This document shows positions 36,199 through 45,212 of a stretch of DNA of 64,000 nt, in pieces. The translations under genes were made by a program, and so were the position numbers. This DNA is from Companilactobacillus jidongensis. Lineage in GTDB: Bacteria; Bacillota; Bacilli; Lactobacillales; Lactobacillaceae. Each line of letters starts with the position of its first letter. The first letter of the stretch is position 1. The notes beneath the pieces were generated by a model that was not told the origin of the DNA, made no database searches, and saw only the letters and a list, made by a program, of their open reading frames with translations. The stretch is from the NCBI RefSeq assembly GCF_003946575.1, contig NZ_RHOP01000004.1, positions 124,001 to 188,000 of the forward strand, given 5' to 3'.

Positions 36199-37656
36199 CT
36201 ACTTGTTCTCTTTTAGGAATGCATCATATTGTTTTTGCATTTCTTTTTGAACTTTATCATATCCAGCATCTTTTAATTCTTTATCCATCTTAGGAATTAC
36301 CTTATCCGGATCAGATGTACCTGTATTAATGCCAGAGATATATTTGTTCATTACGTTAGAGATATTCGTTAATTCTGTTTTTACTTTATCAGTCTTAAAT
36401 TGGAAACCTAGAATTGGTGAATTGATTGCATCCTTTGTATCAGCGATACGTGTATCGATCATTTCATCAGTAACATTTTCAGTTGGTGTGATAACGCCGT
36501 TATCACCCGTATTCCAAGCTGCTAAGTGATATTTCTCTTTGTATCCTTTTAGTAATTTAACACGTTTCTTATCGTCAACATACTTGTAAGCTTCACCCTC
36601 AGAGCCATAAACCAATCCGTTCAAAATCTCAGGACTAGTATTCATTTCTTCAAGTACCTTAACAGCAAGTTCTTTGTGCTTCGAAGAACTACTTATAACA
36701 AAGCTACACATTTGAGCTTGAGCAGCTGACTTGATAGCTGGTGTAACAGCCTTTGATACCAATGGTTGTCCAGCTGTAATAGTTAGTAAACTATCACCAT
36801 AATCGTAAGGTCCTTGTGTTTCTTGACGGGCTAGCCATGTGTTACCACTGATAGGATAGTCAGTTACACTAGTTGCGGCATCTTTAGCTATATAGCCTTC
36901 TTGATAGTACTTGTGGAGAGTTCTGAAGATACTCTTCATTTTTTCTGAATCATATTGATTAACGATTTTTTCTCTACCATCAACTACATCAACTGCAAAT
37001 GGATAGACATCCGTTAATGGATAATCAAAGTCTGAAGTAGCTCTGAAAGTTTGTCCTAGAGCAAATGTTTGAATCTTAGGATTTGCTTTGTGGAACTTGG
37101 CGAAGACTGCTTCTAAGTCATCATATGACTTAATATTGTCGATATCCAAGTTATATTTGTCGACATACTTCTTGTTAAAAGTAATTACTTGCTTAGCATA
37201 AACATTACCGTTAACTGGGAAAGAATATAGTTTACCGTCAACTTTGTTACCTTTGATATAAGCAGGATCAAGATTCTTGTATGCTTTGGGAGCATATTTT
37301 GGCATCATCTTTGTCAAATCAGTATAGGCACCCTTTTGCGCATTGACCGCATAATTATCAGCTTTGGCAATATCATAGTTCTCACCAGATGAAACAATTA
37401 CTGGCATCTTCTTAGCATAGTCACCCCAACCGATATATTGAATCTTCAATTTGGCATGAACTTTCTTTTCGAGCACTTTGTTAGTGTTAGCAATCAAAGT
37501 ATCATAGTTTTTTGGCTTATCACCAATTTGATACATCAATAATGTTGGAGTATCGCCATCACCTGATGAATTCTTTTTATTCCCACATGCTACAGCAACA
37601 ACACTTACTGATAGTAACAGCACTAGTCCAAATAAATATTTAACCCATTTCCTCAT
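36199..37656 (-). CDS. Extracellular solute-binding lipoprotein, CUT1 family (copy 2)
   Basis: 485 residues. A signal peptide with lipobox VAVAC places the acylated Cys at 24. The remainder is a family-1 solute-binding fold of the LplA/YtcQ kind (DTPTLLMYQIGDKP, LKIQYIGWGDYAKKM, ETQGPYDYGDS). It should capture oligosaccharides for the neighbouring permeases. It is paralogous to the gene 15 bp upstream (conserved PVNGNVYAKQ, SPEILNGLVYGSEGE, YKEKYHLAAWNTGD). Strong GGGGG ribosome binding site. Confidence 0.9.
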   Translation of the reverse strand: MRKWVKYLFGLVLLLSVSVVAVACGNKKNSSGDGDTPTLLMYQIGDKPKNYDTLIANTNKVLEKKVHAKLKIQYIGWGDYAKKMPVIVSSGENYDIAKADNYAVNAQKGAYTDLTKMMPKYAPKAYKNLDPAYIKGNKVDGKLYSFPVNGNVYAKQVITFNKKYVDKYNLDIDNIKSYDDLEAVFAKFHKANPKIQTFALGQTFRATSDFDYPLTDVYPFAVDVVDGREKIVNQYDSEKMKSIFRTLHKYYQEGYIAKDAATSVTDYPISGNTWLARQETQGPYDYGDSLLTITAGQPLVSKAVTPAIKSAAQAQMCSFVISSSSKHKELAVKVLEEMNTSPEILNGLVYGSEGEAYKYVDDKKRVKLLKGYKEKYHLAAWNTGDNGVITPTENVTDEMIDTRIADTKDAINSPILGFQFKTDKVKTELTNISNVMNKYISGINTGTSDPDKVIPKMDKELKDAGYDKVQKEMQKQYDAFLKENK

Positions 37657-37671
37657 TGAATGGTCCCCCTG

Positions 37672-39126
37672 TTATTTTTGTAAGAAGCTATCGTATTGTT
37701 TTTGCATTTCTTTCAGAACTTTATCATATCCGGCACTCTTCAATTCTTTGTCGAGCTTAGGAATCGTCTTATCTGGATCAACGGTTCCAGTATTAATATC
37801 TGCGATGTACTTGTTCATGACAGCCGCAACGTTAGTAATCTCGGTCTTAACATTTGATGAATCAAATTGGAAACCTAGAGCTGGAGATTGAATAGCATTC
37901 TCAGTATCAACACGTTTTTGTTCCAACATTTCATCAGTTACATCTTTGGTGTTATACACGATATCAGCATTACCAGTATTCCAGGCTGACATGTGATAAC
38001 CATCTTTGTAACCCTTCAATAGTTCGATTCTATCATTACCGACTTTCTTCCATGACTCGCCTTCAACACCATAGACTAAGCCGTTCAACAACTTAGGATT
38101 GCTATTGATCTCACCCAAGACCTTCAATGAGGTAATCTTGTGCTTCGAAGCATTGTTGATAACGAAGTCACACATTTGAGCTTGTGTATTAGTCTTTGCT
38201 GGAGTTGTGATTGATTTAGAAACCATTTCTTTACCAGCAGCTTCGGATAAGGCTTGATTACCAACACCTAATGAACCTTGTGTTTCTTGTCTAACTAACC
38301 AATTATCAGTTGTTAGTGGATAGCCAGTTTTATTAGTAGCAGCATCTTTGTCGATGTAACCCTTCTTGTAATAGCTGCGGATCACTTTCAAATTACTCTT
38401 CATTGATTCACTGTCGTAAGGATTGATGATAGTTTTGCCATCGGCACCTTCACTATAGTCAACTGCAAATGGTAATTCTGAACTTAAAATATAGTCAAAG
38501 TTTCCAGCAACTCTAAACATATTACCTGTTGCAAAAGGAACCTTTTTAGGATCATCTTCTTTGAACTTAGCTAAAATTGGTTCTAGGTCCGCATAAGACT
38601 TCACATCGTCAGCGTTCATCCCTATTTTTTTCAAGTACTTAGCGTTAAGTGCAAGTGTTTGTTGTGCAAAAACATTACCGTTAACAGGGAAAGCATAGAG
38701 CTTGCCGTTGACCTTGTTACCCTTGATATAAGCTTCATCCAAATCCTTATATGCACTTGAAGCATACTTAGGAAGTAACTTAGTTAAATCAGCATACGCA
38801 CCCTTTTGAGCATTAACTACATAGTTATCAGCTTTGGCGATGTCATAATTCTCACCTGATGAAACGATAACTGCCATTTTTTGAGCATAGTCACCCCAGC
38901 CGATATATTGAATCTTCAAATTAGCATGTACTTTTTTCTCTAGAATCTTATTGGCATTGGCCATCAAAGTATCGTAGTTCTTAGGTTTATCACCAATTTG
39001 ATACATTAATATTGTTGGTACTGAATCCTTAGCAGACTCCTTCTTGTTACTACTACAGCCACTTAATCCTAAAACTGCTGCTAGAACCAAGATCGAGCTT
39101 AAAATATATTTTAAAGATCTCCTCAT
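37672..39126 (-). CDS. Extracellular solute-binding lipoprotein, CUT1 family (copy 1)
   Basis: About 484 residues with lipobox LSGC. It is the same family as the next gene and clearly a tandem duplicate, with shared blocks such as PTILMYQIGDKPKNYDTL, PVNGNVFAQQ and LNGLVYGVEGE. Divergence is spread over the binding domains, which could let the importer recognise two glycan types. The start at 39126 is favoured over a GTG 12 bp upstream because GGTGGGTG precedes the ATG. It lies 26 bp downstream of the GH20 gene. Confidence 0.9.
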   Translation of the reverse strand: MRRSLKYILSSILVLAAVLGLSGCSSNKKESAKDSVPTILMYQIGDKPKNYDTLMANANKILEKKVHANLKIQYIGWGDYAQKMAVIVSSGENYDIAKADNYVVNAQKGAYADLTKLLPKYASSAYKDLDEAYIKGNKVNGKLYAFPVNGNVFAQQTLALNAKYLKKIGMNADDVKSYADLEPILAKFKEDDPKKVPFATGNMFRVAGNFDYILSSELPFAVDYSEGADGKTIINPYDSESMKSNLKVIRSYYKKGYIDKDAATNKTGYPLTTDNWLVRQETQGSLGVGNQALSEAAGKEMVSKSITTPAKTNTQAQMCDFVINNASKHKITSLKVLGEINSNPKLLNGLVYGVEGESWKKVGNDRIELLKGYKDGYHMSAWNTGNADIVYNTKDVTDEMLEQKRVDTENAIQSPALGFQFDSSNVKTEITNVAAVMNKYIADINTGTVDPDKTIPKLDKELKSAGYDKVLKEMQKQYDSFLQK

Positions 39127-39152
39127 AATTTCACCCACCTATTAATTTAAAA

Positions 39153-40400
39153 TCACCTATTATTAACGCTCCATTCCTTACCGTGAATTATCGGCATATC
39201 TTCGGTCAAAGCAGACAGTACCTCAGCTTCAGTTTGCCCATCTGGCACATCACACCAGACATTCAACGACTGACCCCAAACACTGCTCATATCTTCAACG
39301 TACTGATATTCAGGAAACTCATTTATTTGCCACGACGAAATCTTTTGTGGCGTTGGATATTTGTATGACGCTGCTTCACCTAATACATGATAGAAGTATC
39401 CATCGTTATAATTAATTACCTTATAACCATGATCAAGAAACGTTTGTACCGGTGCCATATTCTGATTCCACTTTGTCCAATAAGTTATCTGAAAATCTGA
39501 ACTTAACTTCACGATCGAATCAGGATACTCAGCCCTATATAATCCATCGTTCCATACTCGTGGAACAAAACCATGTTGCTTAGTGAATTCCGCTATCTGA
39601 TTCAAATATTGTAGGTACGTATCTATTCCAGTAGCATCAGAATCAATAATTTCATGTGCGTATTTCACCAGTTGTGGATATTTATTTATCTTGTCAAACT
39701 CCACAAATTCATCGCCACCGATATGAAAATATTTGCTGTCAGAGAATAATTCAAAATACTCACGTAAAATTTGTTTGAACCAGTTGACTGCCGCTTCATC
39801 CGAGATATTCAATCCGTTAGAATCTGGCAATTGAAACTGGGGATACTTCGATAAGATTTGTTTCAAATGACCCGGACTATCTAATTCAGGAATAACTTGT
39901 ATCCCAAATTTGTGGGCATAAGCGATTATCTTGCGAATTTCTTTTTTGGTTAAAAATCGTGCTGAAACAACTTCCGGAACCAACTCCGATTCGATTCGAA
40001 AACCCTCATTATCCGAAAAATGTAATTGAAGTGTATTAAATTTGTTAACAAACATTTCTTCAATCAATTTCTTGAAAAAAACGACTGAAAAATATTTCCG
40101 ACCACAATCGATCATTACCGCTCGTTCAGCTAACTGTGCTGAATAATGCAAGTTCACTTGCTTATATGCCGTATTCTTTAATTCACACAAACCATACTTG
40201 AGACCATTCAGACTATTGGCTGTTATTTTCAAGAATCTACTTGAACGATGCAGATTGAACTCATCTTTTGCCTTATCATTTGGTGTTAGACATAAAGTTA
40301 TTTTGGAAAGTTGGCCCAAGTCAATATTTTGTTGTTTAACAATGAATTCAATATCTTCGATCTCTGTTGCACTTAAATTAGTACACTTGAATGGCTTCAT
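39153..40400 (-). CDS. GH20 beta-N-acetylhexosaminidase
   Basis: 415 residues with no signal peptide. The catalytic pair Asp230-Glu231 lies in FHIGGDEF, preceded by the barrel motif LQLHFSDNEGFRI (about 125-137) and VIPELDSPGHLK (about 169-180). These define family GH20, which uses substrate-assisted catalysis to remove terminal beta-GlcNAc or GalNAc. Inside the cell it could trim GlcNAc from antennae of imported complex or plant-type N-glycans. It is sandwiched between the permease and binding-protein genes, 9-26 bp from each. Confidence 0.9.
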   Translation of the reverse strand: MKPFKCTNLSATEIEDIEFIVKQQNIDLGQLSKITLCLTPNDKAKDEFNLHRSSRFLKITANSLNGLKYGLCELKNTAYKQVNLHYSAQLAERAVMIDCGRKYFSVVFFKKLIEEMFVNKFNTLQLHFSDNEGFRIESELVPEVVSARFLTKKEIRKIIAYAHKFGIQVIPELDSPGHLKQILSKYPQFQLPDSNGLNISDEAAVNWFKQILREYFELFSDSKYFHIGGDEFVEFDKINKYPQLVKYAHEIIDSDATGIDTYLQYLNQIAEFTKQHGFVPRVWNDGLYRAEYPDSIVKLSSDFQITYWTKWNQNMAPVQTFLDHGYKVINYNDGYFYHVLGEAASYKYPTPQKISSWQINEFPEYQYVEDMSSVWGQSLNVWCDVPDGQTEAEVLSALTEDMPIIHGKEWSVNNR

Positions 40401-40409
40401 GCTCGACTC

Positions 40410-41330
40410 CTATTCCTTAACACCACCGATAGTAAGACCACGGACGAAGTATTTTTGGAAGAATGGATATGTTGCAGCAATTGGTAGTGTCGCAATAACA
40501 ACCATTGCCATTCGTGTTGCTTCTTTAGGAACAGCTGCTAGACCACCGGCAAATTGTGCACCAGTTCCGGCATTTTGTGTCAGCATTTCAATGTTGGCTT
40601 GAATCTTCATCAACAAGTATTGTAATGGAACTAATTTGTCGTCTGAGATGTATAGCAACGCGTTGAACCAATCGTTCCAATACCCCAAAGCCGCGAATAA
40701 ACTAATCGTTGCAATACCAGGAATCGCTAACGGAATAACAATCTGCAAGAAGATTCTCAATTCACTCGCACCATCGATACGAGCTGATTCAATGATTGAT
40801 TCAGAAACTTGTCGTTTGAAGAAAGTCCTCATAACAATAATATTGAAAGGACTGACCGCCATTGGCAGGATCAAAGCCCACAAAGTATCTTTTAGATGAA
40901 GCAAGTTAGTAACAACAATATAGTTGGCAACCATACCTGGTGAGAACAACATCGTTATCAAGCAAAAGATAGTGAAAAATTTTCTGTACTTGAATGACTT
41001 TCTCGAAATAGCATAGGCGTATGTTGAAGTGAAGGTTGCGTTGATCATCGTACCAAAGACCGTTACGATAATTGAGATCCAGAGCGATCTCATCAACTCT
41101 CCACCCATTGTTGCCAAGTATTCATAACCTGCAAAGCTCCACTTCTTAGGCCAGAGCTGATAACCGTATTGGGACAAAGTATTCTCATCCGTCAATGAGA
41201 TCACAACAACGAAAAACAACGGTAAGATACATGTAATTGCGAACAATCCAATGATGATATTGAAGAATAAATCTGTCTTTTTACCAAAGGCACGTACTGT
41301 AACATCCTCAATAGCTTTCTTTTTATTCAT
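40410..41330 (-). CDS. CUT1 sugar ABC transporter permease (LplC-like)
   Basis: 306 residues with six membrane segments. The EAA loop ESARIDGASELRIFLQIVIPLAIPG (here broken at the conserved G) contacts the ATPase. It belongs to the LplC/YtcP group used with YesMN-regulated oligosaccharide importers. It is 13 bp downstream of the other permease. Together with MsmK-like ATPase and the binding proteins it should import N-glycan fragments. Confidence 0.9.
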   Translation of the reverse strand: MNKKKAIEDVTVRAFGKKTDLFFNIIIGLFAITCILPLFFVVVISLTDENTLSQYGYQLWPKKWSFAGYEYLATMGGELMRSLWISIIVTVFGTMINATFTSTYAYAISRKSFKYRKFFTIFCLITMLFSPGMVANYIVVTNLLHLKDTLWALILPMAVSPFNIIVMRTFFKRQVSESIIESARIDGASELRIFLQIVIPLAIPGIATISLFAALGYWNDWFNALLYISDDKLVPLQYLLMKIQANIEMLTQNAGTGAQFAGGLAAVPKEATRMAMVVIATLPIAATYPFFQKYFVRGLTIGGVKE

Positions 41331-41343
41331 ATTTTTTTACCTC

Positions 41344-42315
41344 TTAGAATAGTGCTGAATCGCCGTCAAAACGACGCACAAGCATATTTGTGGAAACAAG
41401 TAAGATACAACCAACAACTGATTGATACAAACTGGCAGCACTAGACATACCGATATCACCTGTAGCAGTTAATCCGTTATAAATATATGTATCCAGAACT
41501 GATGTAACGTTATATAACGCTCCGGAATTCTGTGGAACCGTGTAGAACAGTCCAAAGTCAGCACGGAAGATATTACCAACGGCCAAAATTGTCATTAAAG
41601 TCATTAATGGTAATAACTGTGGTATCGTGATGTTCTTGATCTGTTGCCACTTACCAGCACCATCGACCATCGCAGCCTCATAGTACGTTGGATCGATTCC
41701 CATTACTGTCGCAAAATACAAAATACTGTTATATCCAATACCCTTCCAAGTTCCGAGCATCAATAGAAAGAATGGCCAATATTTCGGTTCCGCATACCAA
41801 TTGATATCTGTGTGAAGCATTGAGTTAAGCAATCCTTTTTCAGGGTTCAAGAATGCCATCACGAAGTAGGCAATGATGACCCATGATAAGAAGTATGGTA
41901 GAAGCATTGATGTTTGATACGTTTTAACCAACTTCTTATGTCTCAGTTCACTCATAACAATGGCAAAGAATACGGCAATTATCAGATTCAAGGTAATGAA
42001 CCCTAAGTTATAGAGCAATGTATTCTTTGTGATCAACCACGCTGCATTAGACGAGAACAGGAATTTGAAATTTTGGAATCCGACCCATTTACTTTGTGTA
42101 AGACTGGCCATGAATCCATCTGGGGAAAATTTAAAATCCTTAAACGCTACAACGTTGGCGAATACTGGAATGTAGAAGAAAAATAACATCCAAATAGCAC
42201 CCGGCAACGCAAAGATAATGAATGGTCCATTATTAGAGAATTTTTGCCAAAACTTAGATCTCTTTTTTCGCTTGGTAGAATTCTCTAATCCTCCTTTAGG
42301 TGTAACTTCTTTCAT
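41344..42315 (-). CDS. CUT1 sugar ABC transporter permease (LplB-like)
   Basis: 323 residues, six membrane segments, and an EAA loop (YYEAAMVDGAGKWQQIKNITIPQL) near residue 225. It starts the importer operon: permease, permease, GH20, two binding proteins. AGGGAGGC precedes the ATG, and a cre-like sequence lies 18 bp upstream. A long N-terminal cytoplasmic tail rich in Lys (KRKKRSKFW) is typical of the LplB group. Confidence 0.9.
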   Translation of the reverse strand: MKEVTPKGGLENSTKRKKRSKFWQKFSNNGPFIIFALPGAIWMLFFFYIPVFANVVAFKDFKFSPDGFMASLTQSKWVGFQNFKFLFSSNAAWLITKNTLLYNLGFITLNLIIAVFFAIVMSELRHKKLVKTYQTSMLLPYFLSWVIIAYFVMAFLNPEKGLLNSMLHTDINWYAEPKYWPFFLLMLGTWKGIGYNSILYFATVMGIDPTYYEAAMVDGAGKWQQIKNITIPQLLPLMTLMTILAVGNIFRADFGLFYTVPQNSGALYNVTSVLDTYIYNGLTATGDIGMSSAASLYQSVVGCILLVSTNMLVRRFDGDSALF

Positions 42316-42332
42316 TTTTATGCCTCCCTATG

Positions 42333-42346
42333 TGTAACCGCTTTCG
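42333..42346 (-). promoter_or_regulatory. Weak cre-like site upstream of the importer operon
   Basis: TGTAACCGCTTTCG on the plus strand matches 12 of 14 cre positions, 18 bp upstream of the permease start. The position suits catabolite repression, but two mismatches lower confidence. Confidence 0.4.
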
Positions 42347-42439
42347 AAATTTATTCTATCTTTTTTATGAGTACCAAAATAAGTTACAAATTCGTTTTTT
42401 GTACACAAATACTAGCTTGATATATCAAATTTCTGCATC

Positions 42440-42477
42440 AAAAAAATGAGACCTCATAATTGAGATCTCATTTTTTT
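42440..42477. terminator. Bidirectional intrinsic terminator
   Basis: AAAAAATGAG-A-CCTCA with its near-perfect complement and a 4-nt loop. It isolates the glycan importer promoter from the small membrane gene. Confidence 0.85.
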
Positions 42478-42498
42478 ATTTATATTATTGTGTAATCA

Positions 42499-42717
42499 TT
42501 ACCAGCAGCGCGTTCCCATGCTATAACCACCCATTCCGTGGAACATACCAAATCCACCGATCATCGGCATGACTGCAATAGCCAACACCGCTACCACTGC
42601 AACACCAATTAAGATGGGCGCGAGTTTATTATTAACTACTTTGTTATTATTACCCGAAGCTATATACCAAATTAGACCAATAAGCAAAAGTACTATCAAT
42701 GTTGAAGAATACATCAT
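42499..42717 (-). CDS. Small two-helix membrane protein
   Basis: About 72 residues with two hydrophobic segments (STLIVLLLIGLIWYIA and ILIGVAVVAVLAIAVM) and a Gly/Met-rich tail ending GYSMGTRCW. The start at 42717 follows AAGGGGTGAGGACT. Family not recognised. The Met-rich tail (FGMFHGMGG) could bind copper or be a simple hydrophobic tail; this is not evidence of function. Confidence 0.6.
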   Translation of the reverse strand: MMYSSTLIVLLLIGLIWYIASGNNNKVVNNKLAPILIGVAVVAVLAIAVMPMIGGFGMFHGMGGYSMGTRCW

Positions 42718-42752
42718 AGTCCTCACCCCTTTTGAACCTATAATATCATGGA

Positions 42753-43526
42753 CTACTTAGTCTTACTATCTAATTGTTTAGTCAACTCTACAAGACTGTA
42801 TACCTTATCATAATTAGGATTATCCTGTTTCATGTTTCTGATATCAAGATTATTGATAATAAACTTACCATCAGCATTTTTAATCCAAAAATTATAATTT
42901 GGCTCAGTTATTAAATACGAATCTGAACCACTCAAATCGTATTTTGCCATTTCTTTTTTAAAAGATCGATTCTGATCAAATTTTTTCTTATTAGACTTAA
43001 TTCCAGTGATTATTTGACTACCTATCTTTGGTAATGGAAAGTTAGTCTGTCGATAAAGAACTTCTGTATTCTTTTGATCTGAACTACCTTCAACGCTTGA
43101 TTTAATATCCTTCGAAAAAGCAAAACCCATAGGAACAGTTGTAACAATATACTGATGTTCCAAGACTTTACTTCCACTCAAAACCTTATCAACATGAATC
43201 GTTGCCTTAGTTTCAACCAGCAATGGTTGATGTTCCATTTTTTCATAATTGACGATCGTACCCTCAATTATATAATTGTTTTCATTTTTCATGTCATGCC
43301 AAGTACTTGGAAAAACATCATCAAAGTTAGTACTACCAGGCAAATACTCAATCACTGCAGCCGAAGTCATTTTATTCCAATGCTTTTTATTAACTTTTAC
43401 TTTACGTTTTAATGAAACATTTTCACTTTCAGTTTTACTATTATAGGCCTTGTGAGCACTATTACTGCAACTGATCAGTGTCACGACTGCCAACAGAATT
43501 ACCAAAACTCCCCAGATTTTTTTCAT
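42753..43526 (-). CDS. Lipoprotein, unknown function (paralogue of 45608-46411)
   Basis: About 257 residues with signal peptide and lipobox LISC, so membrane-anchored outside the cell. A conserved block (YIIEGTIVNYEKM, KATIHVDKVLSGSK, FPLPKIGSQIITGI) recurs in the lipoprotein at 45608-46411. The spacing and beta-rich composition suggest an OB- or sandwich-like domain. The start at 43526 is chosen because GGGGAAGA precedes MKKIW. The upstream gene overlaps its first 65 bp. Confidence 0.72.
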   Translation of the reverse strand: MKKIWGVLVILLAVVTLISCSNSAHKAYNSKTESENVSLKRKVKVNKKHWNKMTSAAVIEYLPGSTNFDDVFPSTWHDMKNENNYIIEGTIVNYEKMEHQPLLVETKATIHVDKVLSGSKVLEHQYIVTTVPMGFAFSKDIKSSVEGSSDQKNTEVLYRQTNFPLPKIGSQIITGIKSNKKKFDQNRSFKKEMAKYDLSGSDSYLITEPNYNFWIKNADGKFIINNLDIRNMKQDNPNYDKVYSLVELTKQLDSKTK

Positions 43527-43866
43527 TCTTCCCCACTTCACCGCCAAAACGGTTTAAATTGTTATTATGTTTATTCTTTTGAATATTGATATCACGATAT
43601 CCAACTTGAAAAAATACTTTATCCCGCATAATAACTATATCAGAATTATCACCTAATTTGTTGTCACCTTTATTGGGGTCATTTAAATCAAAGATAATAT
43701 TAGTATAAATAATGTCAAAAATAGATGTGTCTGTAACTTCAAATTTGGTGATACGAGTATCCATTATTCTCTTTGTGTCATTTGTGCACTTAGTTTCATT
43801 TTGATAACATGCCGTCAAAGGTATAAAAGTTATCATCATTATTATCATTCCAGCAAATTTACTCAT
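43462..43866 (-). CDS. Small lipoprotein, unknown function
   Basis: 134 residues with a signal peptide and lipobox LTAC. AAAGGAATAGAT precedes the ATG. The reading frame overlaps the next lipoprotein gene by 65 bp in a different frame, which suggests translational coupling. The C-terminal 40 residues are Asn/Gly-rich and low complexity. No family recognised. It might be the remnant of a longer paralogue of the lipoprotein family, truncated by a frameshift. Confidence 0.6.
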   Translation of the reverse strand: MSKFAGMIIMMITFIPLTACYQNETKCTNDTKRIMDTRITKFEVTDTSIFDIIYTNIIFDLNDPNKGDNKLGDNSDIVIMRDKVFFQVGYRDINIQKNKHNNNLNRFGGEVGKNEKNLGSFGNSVGSRDTDQLQ

Positions 43867-44085
43867 ATCTATTCCTTTATATTTGTTATTAGAATCATAC
43901 CAACGATTACTGCTGTTACGCCATTCTAGTTTCGTATATCATGTGATAAATAAATCTTTAAAATTTTTTTGAACTTTTCCCTTGCTATGAAACGGGTTCG
44001 ATAGAATATCATAATTTATGTAGAGAAGTTAAGACATGTCGAACCACTTCGTTGAATTTATAAAAATGCAAAGGAGATATATATT

Positions 44086-44535
44086 ATGTTTAAAATTTTT
44101 AGAAAGAACCACACAACTGCAAATATCGAATTAAAGGATAACAACCAACTAAGTGCTTTAAAACTAGCTGCTAAAAAAGCCGCTGACGAATTCAATATTG
44201 ATGAGCAAAACATTCAAAGTAGTATTTTTGCCAGTGCTGCTGCTGGTAATATCATCATTGAAGGCCGTGCTGTCTTCATGTTTGCTACAAGTGAAAAAAA
44301 GAATAACGTTCATACCATGACTTTAACATTCAAGGATCCTATTACTTGGGGTAATGATAAGACACCGATCGATTACTTGATCGTGGGTATCTTCCCAGAA
44401 GATTCTGATCAAGCAACGGTTGATGAAATGACTGATAAGATCACAAATATTATGCATGATAAATCATCACAACTTGATGATATTAAGTTTAATGACAGCG
44501 GCTTGAACAAATTAAACCAATCATTTACTGATTAA
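44086..44535 (+). CDS. PTS EIIA type-2-like domain protein lacking the active His
   Basis: 149 residues, cytoplasmic. After a short basic N-terminus, residues 25-145 show a pattern like fructose-type EIIA domains: KKAADEFNID, a glycine-containing strand AAAGNIIIEGRAVFMFAT, HTMTLTFKDPITWGNDKTPIDYLIVGIFPED, and a C-terminal helix NIMHDKSSQLDDIKF. The motif with the phosphorylated histidine (IAIPH) is not present. If the fold is right, it is a regulatory or orphan domain, not a phosphocarrier. Strong AAAGGAG site; terminator follows. Confidence 0.5.
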   Translation: MFKIFRKNHTTANIELKDNNQLSALKLAAKKAADEFNIDEQNIQSSIFASAAAGNIIIEGRAVFMFATSEKKNNVHTMTLTFKDPITWGNDKTPIDYLIVGIFPEDSDQATVDEMTDKITNIMHDKSSQLDDIKFNDSGLNKLNQSFTD

Positions 44536-44584
44536 ATACAAAAGAGTGCGTAACAAAGCACGTTTAACTTCTAAATATAATCTA

Positions 44585-44626
44585 AAAAAGATCCTCGCAT
44601 TTACATAGTAAATACGGGGATCTTTT
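44585..44626 (+). terminator. Intrinsic terminator after the EIIA-like gene
   Basis: AAAGATCC-CGCATTTA pairs with AAATACG-GGATCTTT, followed by Ts. It contains ACATAGTAAATACGGG, which recurs at 45585 with one change. Confidence 0.8.
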
Positions 44627-44639
44627 TCACGTGCTGCTT

Positions 44640-45200
44640 CCCAACTACCGCCTCCATGACAACAACTGCCAGCAAAACATAACAAAACCGAACGCAAAGC
44701 AACTCAAGTCGGTTACAGACGACATTGTTTAGATAATCAGTAAGTCCTCTTTTTCAAGGATTTTATCTGAAATTCAAGTGTCTTTCAAAGACATTAAACA
44801 GCTTCTTAGACTGTCACTGAAAGTTTCAGGGGTTGTTCGGGGTCAGCTTGAACTTGCCAAAGCATTTTTGTGAAAAGGTTTTCATAAAAATGAAAGAAAT
44901 GTTATACTGTTCTTAGAACTTAAATGGATGTTGCATTATTCCTAGACTTCTTCCTACCAGAGATAGACGCACAGTTGCCAAGACTTTACGGAATCTGCCT
45001 GTCCCATCCGCTACACAGGGTATCCTTAATTTCGTAAGTAATTCAGTGTATAGTCTCAGTTAGCTTCGACAGAACTTCTGGCAATGACTATGCACCTAAT
45101 TGTCTCAAGGCTCCGATAATGCTGCGATTAGAAGGAAACAAAAAGCTACCTAAAAATTATACATCCACAATAAATCCTAGTTTAGCTTATTCAATAAAGG
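44640..45200. other. Hairpin-rich non-coding stretch
   Basis: No coding frame with a ribosome binding site is visible. Several palindromes occur: AGATAA...TTATCT around TCCT/AGGA (44733-44770), TGTCTTTCAAAGACA near 44800, CTGAAAGTTTCAG near 44825, and ATAGTC...GACTAT at 45049-45090. It may be the leader of the small membrane protein, an independent RNA, or decayed sequence. It matches no RNA family that I know. Confidence 0.4.
44880..44909 (+). promoter_or_regulatory. Candidate promoter
   Basis: TTTTCA, 18 bp, TATACT. A TGAAAA-GG-TTTTCA palindrome (44872-44885), close to a cre but with GG at the centre, overlaps the -35. Confidence 0.4.
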
Positions 45201-45212
45201 AAGTGACATCTG

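Noticed and set aside
44640-45200. A known riboswitch in the leader of the small membrane gene
   Set aside because: I could find no conserved core of the purine, lysine, SAM, TPP, ydaO or T-box families.
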